NCBI GenBank assembly: GCA_024180945.1
Contig: JAKSGN010000041.1
Span: 992,001-1,056,000 of the forward strand
DNA from: Macrophomina tecta
Taxonomy: Eukaryota; Ascomycota; Dothideomycetes; Botryosphaeriales; Botryosphaeriaceae
Direction of reading: 5' to 3'
DNA length: 64,000 nucleotides
This document shows positions 23,882 through 34,854 of the stretch, in pieces (position 1 is the first letter of the stretch; each line of letters starts with the position of its first letter). Below the pieces are notes generated by a model, which saw only the letters and a list, made by a program, of their open reading frames with translations, ran no database searches and had not been told where the DNA came from. Made by a program: the position numbers and the translations under genes.

Positions 23882-24498
23882 CTGGTGCTGGGTAAGTGTA
23901 ATTGTCCTGGTTGTTGTTGATCTGGCTGTCCGCGGGCGTTGTTTGTTGAGAGTTCTTGGTATACCAGGCGATTGGTCTTAATTGTTGTTCCTGTCGCGTT
24001 TCCTGTCTGGCTGCCGGTCAACGAAGAATTGTGGTGGCCAGCCTCATCTGCGGCTAAGCCTGCTCCCGGGGCACAAAACCGTCGGCTGAGATGCGATCCA
24101 TGAGGCTGCTTCAGAAAGCTCCTTAGGAACCGGCTTCTCCTGTTTGAGACTTGGCGCACCGTTTCCCATCGCCCCACACTTGGATTCGATATGCAACTCT
24201 GAATTCCGTATCGAATAGAGGCAGCCTGCATGAGTCTACGCGTCCGTCTGGGTGATTGGGTGGGAAGCTGCAGCAAACCCTCTTTGCTTGGCAGCTGCCT
24301 CGGTCTCACGCGCCGCTGGCGCAAGACTGAGATGATAGGGTGTAAGGTCTTCCCCAGCCTCTTACTCTTGAATCCCTCTTCACCCTCACAATCCGGTTAT
24401 CCATATCGAGCCTCTACGACAGCCAACCGTTCGCGCACACTGCATTTCCAGTCATCCTACCCTACTTCAGCTGATCAGTCGGCCTCCAGCGCGCTGGA
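23882..24498. other. Intergenic, 5' side of HET-like remnant
   Basis: No supported gene. The minus-strand ORF of 253 codons that overlaps this region is the antisense shadow of the F-box-like gene extended into spacer. Confidence 0.45.
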
Positions 24499-26070
24499 TA
24501 TGGCAGAGCCACCTGAGACGTCGTTCCCGGATACTCCGGAGAAAGATCTTGACAGCGGATAGCAGCTCAAACCGGATACCGAAAATTGATGACCTACCGA
24601 ATTGTTGGTGGGTTCCGGATCCTCCTGTCCTACAATGGTCGGATCCCGGATATTTTTGCGAAGCCTGTCGCCATATCAACTTTGATATGTTGATCAGCGG
24701 CGACTGGTATCATGACCGCTTTCTGAAATGGGAAATGGATTGGACCCAGCTTCGACGTGACGAACATTGCTCTTCTTGCCAGTCGCTCTTGTTTGGGCTT
24801 CCAGGATGGTCCATAAAAGTGAAATAAGAAGCTTGCATCTGTGTCTTACGGTTTGGTCTTGCTTCATGTGATCCCAAATTGCGTGTATTTTTCTGGGGGA
24901 CGATGTCCAGAAACCAGATTACCATTGTCTATGTCATAAATTTTGGCGTGCAGCCATTCAAAGGACGCCTCCTGAGCTCAAAGCTCACTGTCGAAGAATG
25001 CCCTCCACGGGGTTGGCTTAAGATTTGCGGGTTACAACATCGGAGCACACCCGAGAACCATGCAGCAGAGACATGGTATTCATTGCCGCCCACCGAAAAT
25101 TCCATTGTACAGGTCGGTTCTCAATGTCGCTATGCGGCATTGAGGTAAGTTTGGCGATCCGTTGCACATACACATCGGGCTGGCACTTCTACGACCTTTC
25201 GTATTCACCCTACTAGGCACAGAAATGGACAAAGCCCTCCTCTGGTGTCCAAGCCCGTCTTTTCGGAACCGATTCGACTATCGAGGTGTATGGGGGCAAA
25301 GTGGGAAGGAGACAGTTGAAGGAATGGCGTGTTCCCAGCTGGACTTGGGCCGGATATCAATACGGTGTCCGACAAAATACTGTTCTGGTAATATGGAAGC
25401 CGAAAGTGTCTTAGCCGGGATCATCCGCTCAGTAGTCAGTAATACAGACGCAGCCATTGGCAGGAATGAGGCTGGGTACACTCGATCAGCGATCTGGGGC
25501 ATGATGTCCTCACCCTTCGCGATCTACCAGATGCTTAGCTTCCGCATTATGTCGCTCCGGCATCCGCAAAAAGCGACCTAGCTCCTCCTATTTTTCTGAG
25601 GTCTATCACAGACACACTCAAGGTTTCCCCCCGTGACATACCAGCGTGAAGACCACACCGATCTCCAGCTGTCTTCCCAAGCTATCGGCAGCGGTTATAT
25701 CTACAGAAAGGTCCTTGGCAACGAGGATTACGTGGCCGTGTCAATATTTCTCAACGAGCCCTTTGGGGTCCTCAGGTGAACGAGAAAAAGGTTCGTTTGA
25801 CTGCTCTGTCCAGAGCTGATCTAAAGCAGAAAGGAATACTGGGTGACAGTAAATAAAGGATCTCCGGGACCCACGAGGAGATGCCCTTCCTCCGGATGCG
25901 GCTCAAATAGAGGACTATATCGTTTCCTGCGGTCACATACAGCGGGATCGCAGTTCTTTCGAAGATCAATTCTATCCCCTCTGCAATGTCTTGCTGGGGG
26001 AGTGAAAAGTTTTCATTGCGTACAGTTTAGATACCCTCCGAGCTTAGATAAGAGCAGAGGGCAGGAGCAT
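24499..26070 (+). pseudogene. Decayed HET-domain-like gene, core missing
   Basis: Fragments in several frames resemble fungal HET (heterokaryon incompatibility) family proteins. The start MAEPPETSFPDTPEKDLDSG meets a stop and shifts frame. CEACRHINFDMLIS and CSSCQSLLFGLPG (24549-24827) resemble the Cys-containing N-terminus of these proteins. The same frame continues past a TAA at 24825-24827 to 25148. Around 25324-25353 a third frame reads WRVPSWTWAG, like the usual APSWSWA motif found after the HET core. A further fragment (LCNVLLGE near 25980, then FHCVQFRYPPSLDK) resembles the tail. The ~150-residue HET core that should lie between about 25150 and 25300 is absent. Stops and frame shifts make it a relic. 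Family assignment is moderate. Confidence 0.45.
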
Positions 26071-28766
26071 TAGCTAGGCCAGAATGGTAGTCTACGTACA
26101 GGATTAACCCCGCGAGCACCGGCTGCAGGAGTCGAAGGCGCTCATAGGGCCTAGAGCTGTTTTCGGGAGACGAGTGAGACATTCAGATCAGCAGATGGTA
26201 CTTCCTGCGGATTGGAAAGAGAAATTGCTGTGGTGTTACCAGAGAGGCGAGTTTCCACCACTCAGATTCCTAGAACCCAGCCGGCTATCAGCGGAGGAGG
26301 GCGTCGAAGGCCATATTCGGTACGGCCATGGACCGCGCCACGGAGGTAGATCCGGTGGAGAAGCTAGTGGTTCCGGCATTGAAGTCGCTTACGGGGTGGC
26401 GTCTTTCCTTATCCTTGAAGCCTTTCGACCACGCTGCTCGGTTAGAGTAGTGTTCCGCCCTGTTGCTCGAAACGGTAATCCCACGAGAATGGTTCTGTTT
26501 CTTTCAGGCCTCACCACCTACGAGATAGCCATCTGCAAGACCGCCCGATCTGAAGCACACGTCCCAATGCGGACGCCTCTCCACCTCCACTAACACCCTT
26601 AGGCAGACGGGCCCTCCAGCCCCCGAAGCGAGTAATGCTCAAACGACCGTGCAGCTCCACCCACTATCGCACCCGACCCCCCCTCATCATCGCCCCATCG
26701 TACTGGGAATGATTAAAAAAGAAAATAAGAAAAAGCGGATCTCTCCGGAATTCACATGCAAGCACCCCTCCAAGGACAAACGAAGCAGGAGCAAGAAGGT
26801 GGTGGACAGACGGATAAACCGGTACCTGGAAAAAGCAAAAAAAGAAGACGGCCACTCCCTTAGCCCCCCTGCAGCGCATCGTATCGCGCATCCAGCTGAT
26901 CCGAACCTCGCATGCCTGCATGCAAGCACGCAGCAAACCAAAATCCGGCGACCCGAGAGAGAAACACGAAGCGGCGCCACCAGCAAGCAAAACGCGCTCG
27001 AACGCGCGCGCATAACCTAAAGCACCTCCACAATTCTTCCGTCCCTCGTCTCTTGACGCGAGAGAAGACGGGAAATCTACATTTCTTCCGTCCGCTGCGT
27101 TCGAAGATATGCAAGCAGTGGTTACGCGTACGATCGTGCGTTTTGATGATTGGGACGTTCTGTTTCCCTGAGGCAAGCCATTCCAATCAAGACGCGACGA
27201 GAGGTCCGCAGAGCAGGCGACGCGGACGAGCCCTTGCGTTTGCCTCCAGGGACGCTGCCGCCGCACTCGCTTGGGATGGAGCATATATCATCTTTCTCCA
27301 CTGTATTTGTATGGCTGGCCTCCTGTCTCTCCTTTCTGTCCCCTCCCCCATCCCCCCCTCCCCCCCCTTGCCCCGCCGCAGCATCAGCAGCCGACAGATC
27401 TGATGAGCGGACGGGCTGAGGTCCGGGAAAGGAGGAGGACTGCAGGGCGGCAGGCGTACGTAGTGTGTGCGGCGAGGCCAACGAGATGAAACGCAGCGGA
27501 AGAACTAGTGCATCGACGTAGCGGAAGTTTCGGAAACGACAAGGGACAATCAAGCGGGAGGAATGCGGCAAAGCGAATCCAACGTCATCAGCAATGCCGC
27601 AAAACACACTGGCGCGCATCCATACATAGCACACATATCGAGTCAAGAAGAACTAGTCAGGCTTTTCAAGGAAGAAGGCGACCATGGGAAACTCTTTTAT
27701 GGACGCGCCAGACATATTGGTCCAGTACGATCATAGCTGCCCTGAACTCGGAAACTAAATCGAACGCATGATCCCCGCTGGGGATCTTCGCTTCTTCCCT
27801 CCTCCCATTCCCAAATGAGTAACTTCAGTGTGGATGGATGGTTGATACGACGACGGAAAGAAATTTTTTGCGGAATCTTGAGCGAAGGCCGGGAAAAATT
27901 AGACATTTAGCCGCTTGGTGCGCGCGTGTTTGTGGCGTGTTGGCCGACTGACGATGATGCGATAAAAACAAACGGGCATTCCAACATCACTACTCCTCCA
28001 CTACCTTTCTTCAACCTCTTTTCCCTATTTCTGCTCTCGATCACAGCAGCCTCCTGCCCCAACCGCACATCCCGCTTTCAGCTTGCTCTCACAAGAAATA
28101 AGACGAGAAAATACTCCAAGCCGCTAACATTCCCCGACACTCCATTCAAAGATTCCTGCTCGAACACCTCCACTCCTTCCCTCCTCTGCAACAATAAAGA
28201 AAAAAACCAGATAGTCCCCAACCACGGGACAGCTCAAATAAAATGAATTGGCGACATGCATACTGTAACATGGTGGCGGTTTGATGCATGAGTGCGTGCG
28301 ATATCCCTTACCCTAAGCAGGCTCGTGATAGAACAGCAAAGATGCCCAAAAACAACGGGACGACAGAGGCGTGCGCGCAAGACCAATCGGGAGGGTATCA
28401 GTAACGACTGCAAGGTGCCGTCAAGGCATGAGCATGGCACCTCCGGAAGAACAATCGAAAGAGGTTTGCGAAAGGTAAATAAATAAAAAGTCGAGAATGA
28501 CCGAAGTATTGACAAGAAGACGCATAGCTGCTACTGCCGCAGCCCGCAGGCTGGGGTATCAGAGAGCGCTGCTTAGCGACAAAGAAGTAAATCGATGAAC
28601 GCCTGGCGCTCGAGAATGCTGATCTTTTGGTGGGTCAAGGCCGTGCAGTCGGTGGTGAGTGCTCCAGAGGAGCACCCTGCGCTGTGTCGGCCCTGCCCGG
28701 TGGATGGGGTCTGAGAGTGGCGGAGATGAATGATGAGGTTATTCTACGTTTGATCGGTGTATGGGA
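26071..28766. other. Gene-poor region
   Basis: 2.7 kb with no supported gene. ORFs of up to 206 codons on the minus strand (26664-27284, 27122-27646) overlap other frames of equal length and show no motif. The right end is the 3' flank of the kelch gene. A C-rich tract lies at 27340-27374. Confidence 0.4.
27340..27374 (-). repeat. G-run tract, predicted G-quadruplex on the minus strand
   Basis: Read on the minus strand there are five G runs of 4, 8, 7, 5 and 4 separated by loops of 1-3 bases. This meets the usual four-run criterion for an intramolecular G-quadruplex. It lies in the gene-poor region 1.4 kb beyond the 3' end of the kelch gene. Confidence 0.6.
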
Positions 28767-31163
28767 TCAGAACTTCAGCCAGCTCATATCTTGATTACCG
28801 ATAGCTTTTTGCCTCTCGTCATCATTGGGAACCGCGGATGGGACGCCCCTGGGAAAGACCGTTACTGTGCTCTCACGACCAGTGGGAGGCGCAGGCATTT
28901 TGGCGGCATCTGGGTGCAGGCTAGGCGGGTACAGAGAGTTGGTGTTGCTCTTGGGATAGTATGAGCTGGTGCCGTCCCGGGGATAGTAAGAGCTTGTGCC
29001 ATCATTCGGATAGTATGAGCTTGTCCCGTCTGCGAACTGGACTTCGCTTGTTGGCCGGCTATCAGGGTAAAGACTGCTGGCGGCCCTGTTGTTCCACTGG
29101 CTGCCCTCGATAGGCGTCCAAGTTTGCTGTCCATCATTGTGCGACATCCTCTTGGACTCAAAGCTCGAGATAGTGCTGACGCTATTCGCGCGTGCCAACT
29201 CAGCGCGCATTGGCGTACCCACTCCCATGCCATGACTAGAGAGATCCTCGCGGGAGTTTCCGATCGTGGGACTGTTAGTGATGACCTGGCTGAGCTTGTT
29301 GCCATCGAACGCAGTGTTGGTGAAGCTGACGTCCAACGGCGGGAGCGCCTGAGACGGATGGGTGAATTTAGGAGGCTCGCTCAAGTAACGCGAGTTGGTG
29401 TCGTATTCAGACGCACTTAGGCCGCTAATCCTGTTCGAGTGATTGGACGCGTAAGTCGAGCGGTCGTAAGGTTCGCTGGCCAGGTTCGTAGCTTCATTGT
29501 TCGCGAAGTAACGACTCCATCCAGAGCTTCTACTCCGGTTCGGCTTTTCATCCCCGACAGCTGCGGGAGGCGGCTGCGTCATGGGGTTCTGGACGCTGTA
29601 TGGGGGTGCAGCACTGATGGGTGACATCTCGTGTGACTCGTTGTAGGCCAGTGGGCTTTGCTTCTTCACAAGGCCGGCCGTGCTGGCATCACTTGGCAAT
29701 CCGCGAGTGTGCGTCTTCGGGGCTTTGGCGGTGTTGCCAAACTTGCCGGAGATGATTGCCAACGACGTCTGGGAGGCATTGTTGTCTTGCATGTAAGGAG
29801 GAGCACTAGTAGGTGGGTTGGGATAGGCGCCGAACTGGCTAACACCCCTGTCCGCGAAACTGAGCCGATCTTTCTCTCCACCTTTCTCACCCCCAGCACC
29901 TTTGTTCTTGTTGCGCTTGCAACGCAGTAGAAGCAGGATGATGATGAGCACAGCTGCAAGACCAAAGATGGTGCCGAGCGTAGCGCCCAATACCGTAAGC
30001 ATGCGGTTCTTGTGCTCCTCGTCAGAATTTGAGGAAGAGCCGGACGCGATGCCAGTGGCAGAAGCAGTTGCAGAAGCGATAGCTGACGCCACAGTAGAGG
30101 AGGCAGCGGCAAGAGAGGAAGAGGCAGAGGCGGAAGATGTGGCTGAGTGAGTTTTGGAGGAGAGGGACGAGGATGAGCTAGACGAGACTTTGGTAGGTTC
30201 TTGGCCAGAAAAGAGCGCAGTGGCATTCATCCAAGTGTTCTCACGCTCATTGAAGATGGCAATGGGATCATCGTCGTCACCGCCGCTGATGATGGCGCGT
30301 CCTTTGGAATCCTGGGCAATAGAGGCGCCGGCCCGTGCTGTATCGGGGGCCAATGAGCTGTTGTACGAAGGCCAGTCGCTCAGAGTGAGGTCGCGCTTCC
30401 TCTTTGCGCCGACTGCCTGTCCAGTGGTGGCTTGTGCTCCACCAGCACCCAGGAGAGCCAGTCTTGTGACTTCGTTAGGCGACGCGCCGAGGTTGTACTG
30501 TTCCAGGACTTTGCTGCCGTCGTCACCATCAACAAGGGTGCATTTAGTCGTGGTCTGGTCGGCAATCGGTGCGGGGAGCTGGACACCAAGGTTCTCCCAG
30601 CCATTGGCAACGCTGAACTTGTAGATTTGAGTCTGAGATGCCCCTCCACCAAGCATGAGCGCAGTGCTGTCATCCCAGGGAAGGAGGATCGGGGAAACGA
30701 CGTTTGGCGCGCCTCCGGAAGGGTACGACGACACGCTGTAGGGAGCGGCGGTATTGATGGTATATGTTCCGGACGACGAGCCGGTGTCTCCGGACACTTG
30801 TGAACCTGCGTAGATGAGGATCTGGGATGATGCTTCCAGGAAGGTAGCGCCGTGGTTGATTCTGTTGGCGGTGATGGTGTCCGTAGGAGTGATCCATTCC
30901 CAATCCTTAGAGGCGAAGTCGTACTTCATGAGGCCTGGGTAATTCTGACTAGCATCAACAGTGCCTCCAACAATATACAAAGCCCCTCCGCCATATACGC
31001 ACTGTGCGCCCGTTGCCGCGACGCCAGGCTTCAGCGTCTTCCATTCCGCATCCTCGGTAAGGGCGATGGACTGGAAAGCATCCGGAGAGTAGACGTAAAG
31101 CGTGTCATCGTGAACGACGGAGCAGTGGTTCTTCAGCGGCACCTCGGGCTTGGGAGGCGCCAT
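28767..31163 (-). CDS. Kelch-repeat protein with single transmembrane segment
   Basis: An intron-free 798-aa protein. Residues ~1-330 form kelch-like beta-propeller blades (KNHCSVVHDDTLYVYSPDAF, YGGGALYIVGGTVDAS, INHGATFLEASSQILIYAGS, GRAIISGGDDDDPIAIFN). A Ser/Thr/Ala-rich stalk (~335-390), likely O-glycosylated, follows. A transmembrane segment (about 400-425, TVLGATLGTIFGLAAVLIIILLLL) and a basic stop-transfer RCKRNKNK come next. The rest is a long, Pro/Ser/Asn-rich cytoplasmic tail. Fungal relatives are often mislabelled pre-mRNA splicing factor CLF1, but the layout is that of a cell-surface or endomembrane protein. No classical signal peptide is seen at the first Met. The tail holds three tandem GTSSYYP units. 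Confidence 0.85.
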   Translation of the reverse strand: MAPPKPEVPLKNHCSVVHDDTLYVYSPDAFQSIALTEDAEWKTLKPGVAATGAQCVYGGGALYIVGGTVDASQNYPGLMKYDFASKDWEWITPTDTITANRINHGATFLEASSQILIYAGSQVSGDTGSSSGTYTINTAAPYSVSSYPSGGAPNVVSPILLPWDDSTALMLGGGASQTQIYKFSVANGWENLGVQLPAPIADQTTTKCTLVDGDDGSKVLEQYNLGASPNEVTRLALLGAGGAQATTGQAVGAKRKRDLTLSDWPSYNSSLAPDTARAGASIAQDSKGRAIISGGDDDDPIAIFNERENTWMNATALFSGQEPTKVSSSSSSSLSSKTHSATSSASASSSLAAASSTVASAIASATASATGIASGSSSNSDEEHKNRMLTVLGATLGTIFGLAAVLIIILLLLRCKRNKNKGAGGEKGGEKDRLSFADRGVSQFGAYPNPPTSAPPYMQDNNASQTSLAIISGKFGNTAKAPKTHTRGLPSDASTAGLVKKQSPLAYNESHEMSPISAAPPYSVQNPMTQPPPAAVGDEKPNRSRSSGWSRYFANNEATNLASEPYDRSTYASNHSNRISGLSASEYDTNSRYLSEPPKFTHPSQALPPLDVSFTNTAFDGNKLSQVITNSPTIGNSREDLSSHGMGVGTPMRAELARANSVSTISSFESKRMSHNDGQQTWTPIEGSQWNNRAASSLYPDSRPTSEVQFADGTSSYYPNDGTSSYYPRDGTSSYYPKSNTNSLYPPSLHPDAAKMPAPPTGRESTVTVFPRGVPSAVPNDDERQKAIGNQDMSWLKF
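28970..29050 (-). repeat. Tandem 9-aa repeat in the kelch protein tail
   Basis: Three successive nine-codon units encoding GTSSYYP plus two variable residues (PND, PRD, PKS junctions) near the C-terminus. At DNA level the units are nearly identical, so copy number may vary between strains. Confidence 0.8.
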
Positions 31164-32127
31164 GGTAATGATAGGATATTGGTTAGGTGAAGGATAAGGA
31201 AGGTATTCGATAGGTGTACGGGACGCCGTAGGCGTAACGGGTAGAGAGCGGCGTGGTTTAGATTCTTAGGACGTCCAAGGCGCGAAAGGATCCCTAGTAT
31301 GCGGCTTGCGCAATCATGATGTGGCAGTCGAGTGATATGCGATGGAGGCAGTCCTTCCGGGAGGGCGGGCAGCGACTGGAGCGCGCAGTTCCTTATTCTT
31401 CCCAGCGAACGATGAAGACCCAGCCTCGAACACGACAAGCCCAACCCTGTTCCACGGCAGTGTTCTTCAGTCCCAACGAGACCAAGGCCCAGCGGAAAGT
31501 CGACGGCGTTTGTTTTGGTCGGTGCGCTTCCGGTTGGAACCGATCCAGCAGCCGGCAGCACCGTTTTAGGGCAGGGGAGGCACAGCGACGATGTCACGGA
31601 TGGGGTGAAATGCGACGGAGAGCGGTAGCAAGCGGCCGACTAGGGCTCAGGTGGACAGTTTTGGGAGCGACGGGGTCGGAATGGGTCTCGACGGCGCGGT
31701 GCAGTCGGGAGGTAGGGAAGCCCTCGTTCGGCGACGGCGAGGTGTGAGAGAATGAAACACAGGCAAGCCTGCGCGAGCAGCGGACTCTGTCAAAGAGCGT
31801 GGGGGAGTCGCGATGCGGAGAAAGAGTGTGATGAGTGGTCGACGGGTCGGGCGTCGGGAGAGGGAACGGGTCGAAGGGAGCGGACGGGCAGGCTTGTCGC
31901 GCTCGGCAGGCAGATATCGTGCGATGCAGGTGCAGCTCGCGGCAGCGTGACAGCGCGAGGACAGGCCGCCCGCACGCTCGTGAGGAGGCAGGGGACGTGT
32001 GGGCTGCGAGCGCGGGCGTCGGGCGGGAGAGGCAGGAGAGGGCCCGAGCGCTCGCGGCAGGGAAATGCTCACCTGCAGCGCCCCACCCGCGGCCTTTGAA
32101 ACCACAGCGAACGACGCGTGCGCCTCG

Positions 32128-32155
32128 CAGTCGCCAGTCGCCAGTCGCCAGTCGC
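32128..32155. repeat. CAGTCGC heptamer tandem repeat, four copies
   Basis: Four perfect consecutive copies of the seven-base unit CAGTCGC in the GC-rich region upstream of the kelch gene. Confidence 0.9.
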
Positions 32156-34836
32156 ACGGGCAGCAGCTGGAGCGGCGCGAGGGCTCGTATTGGCGGGCGC
32201 GGAGGAGCAGGCGCCGGCCATCGCTGCCTGACGCTCAATTTCCCAGGTGGCTGTCCGGCGGCCATTGGCAGCGGCGGTGGACTCGGGTGTGATGGACGCG
32301 TGCAGTTCATGCGCCGTTTGGCAGCAGCGAGACGCACACGCGAAGGCCGTGGGCGGGCTCAGTGACGATTCAGGGGCGCCGTCTGAAACGACGCTCGCGC
32401 CTTGGCATGCAGGTACGCCGCACGCCCGCGCATCCCGCCTGATTGGCTGCGCCGCTCACCACCCACCGCCGCCAGCATAAGAAACGCTCTATAGCACGCC
32501 TGCTGGCCCGCACCGCGGCGCGCCCGCCGAGATCACCACCACGACCAGCTCCGCGCCGGCGCAGCGGGCGGTCGCGCTGCCAGCACGAGAGCGCTCCGTC
32601 ACGCCAGCAAGCACCTCTTGTCCGTCCGCCCGCCGAAGCGCGCGACCCTGCCGAGACGCGCCTGTCGTCACCCCCACCGGCCCCTCGCAGCGTGCCGGCT
32701 GGGCGATGGCCCTATCCCAGACCTCAGATCCGGCATGGCGTTCCTGACTCGCGCCCAGATGACTTGCAGCTTTCTCCATACAGAACCAAAACACTCTCTG
32801 CTCCCACTGCCCGCTCGACCGGGTCGCCCTCGCCATGCCACATTAACCCTACGTGCTCGCGCTGCGCCGATGACATCAGCCGCCTCGACGTTGGAACGCG
32901 GCGCTGCTCGCCCAAGCTGCAAATTCCGATCGGCCCTCGCCCAAATTGCCGCGCCGCCAACCAGCCTCATCCGCCAGCCTTTCCTCTTTGCGCCCCAGTC
33001 ACACCCCGTCAACCCGCCCCGATTGGCCTCCGCTAAACCCTTCCAGAAATTGTTTCCCCAGTTTTTAGCGCTTTCGGGGACGCCTACGCCAGCTTGCTTT
33101 CCCTCCCCGTCCAACCGACGACTTGCCGCCCTCACGGTAACAGATCTGTAGGTCCGAATGCTCTGCCAGGCCCGCACCCCGTCGCCAGGGTCCGACTTGT
33201 CTATCCGCCACCGCTGCCTTCTGGTCTTGCCGCCGGCTCCGCACGCTAATCTTCATAATCACTCAAACCCTTCTATCTTTGACCCCGCCAAGCCTTTTCG
33301 CTCATTTCTAGAAGGAGGGTAATTTGCGGCTTGAGATTGCCCCAAAGCAGCGCCCGAATCCTGGCCCCCGCCTGGATATTGCGCCGCACCCCTGGACTCG
33401 TGCGCCCGGGACGGGAATGCTGCTCTCGATAGGAGAAGATCTCTGATCGCAGGATCTGATGGCTCAGCGTTAACCGCTCGAGTTACGCACAAACGGTCTG
33501 TCCTGGGACCCGTCGGCACGGCTCGAGCAAATGTGTTGCAGAGACCTCATGCCCTGAACCCCATCGCCGATGGACTGGCCTTTGGTCTCGTTAAGCTGCC
33601 CTCCGCCTTATGCAGCCCGAGCATCATTTCCTCTTCGGTGTCCCGTGGAGTTTCCTCAGGGGGGCCCACACATCTGGTAGGATTCTCCCCTGTTGGCTGT
33701 TCTTTCCCTTTCCGGTACCACCCGAGCCTGCAGTCCTCTCCCGAAGCTTGTATTGCTGCACGAATTGCGCCGTAGCACTTGTAGAAACTCCATGGACACC
33801 CTGACACTGTCGCAACAAGCTTTGCCGCGTGTGGAGCAGAGAGGAGTGTAAAATCGATCTAGGAAGAACGAGGAATTGCTCATCAACAAGCGGGCGCGAC
33901 AAGCACCGCATACCCTGAAAAAGAGACTCGGATATCGCTAGTCAAATCGGGCAATTACTCCGTTATACTCAAAGTCAAAAGCAAAAGTATGCTGTCCGAT
34001 GTGGCTCTACCTCCGACTATGAAGATCGCCAAAGACCGGACAGTAGAAGCTTCACTGGGCCGACCTAGGCTTACTGATCTTTAGGTAATGCGTTGCAAGC
34101 AGCCAACACGGAAACAGTAGCCTACTCAGACTTTCTGGCACTGATTACTGCACGAAGCTAAACTCTGTATTAGAGAAGGCGATGGTACGTGACTCTTGAT
34201 TGAGTTGTTCATGCCTATGGGGTCGGCAAAACAGTGTCCGCAACACGGTGATACAGGTTAGACGGGAAATTTAATGAACAGTCCGGACGCGTGCTTCTTA
34301 CTTTTCACCGCCCTTAGCGTTTCGACCATCATTTCAGCTATACATGACATCACAGTGTCCTACAATATCTTGTAGAGAAGCTTCAACTCCATTAAATCTG
34401 CGAGAGTTGCCATCAGTTTCGAACTTTATCTCTCGTTCGTTATGCCTTTCAATTAAAGCAGAAGTACGCTCACCAACCGCATGTTCTCCAGCATTAATCA
34501 TAACCACTAAGACGTTATCACTCTATGCGAATATGCTTCTAGGTATATTCGACGTTACTCTGAATGTCCGACTAAGACGCAACTCCGGAAACGCCTCAAA
34601 TAGGTCTAACGGTCCGACCATCCGACGGGCTTGGCTCCCGGGCTTGGCATAATAATGCATTGCCATATAACAACACCAACAACTCGGCTTTTCCGCCGGG
34701 TATCTGTGCTCTCGCGCGAGCGAGGCGGATGCGCGCCGATAGATCCACCCGTTGAAAGTGGCAAGATGCGCCGGTACATATACGGGCGTGCGTTCGGACC
34801 CGGTTTGTTTGCTCGCTTTTGCTTAACGGTCTTTCC

Positions 34837-34854
34837 TTTTTTTTTTTTTTTTTT
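34837..34854. repeat. Oligo-T run of 18 bases
   Basis: Uninterrupted run of 18 T on the plus strand inside the degenerate region. It could be the trace of a poly(A)-tailed insertion, but no element was recognised beside it. Confidence 0.8.

Noticed and set aside
23563..24324. 253-codon minus-strand ORF
   Set aside because: Mostly antisense to the F-box-like gene and then spacer. No motif, Ser/Thr/Pro-rich composition from GC-biased codons.
26664..27284. 206-codon minus-strand ORF
   Set aside because: No recognisable domain, and other frames are equally open over the same stretch.
32443..33036. 197-codon plus-strand ORF in GC-rich DNA
   Set aside because: Arg/Pro/Ser-rich, overlapped by open frames on the other strand, no splice or start context and no motif. 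Might be part of a leader or non-coding RNA.
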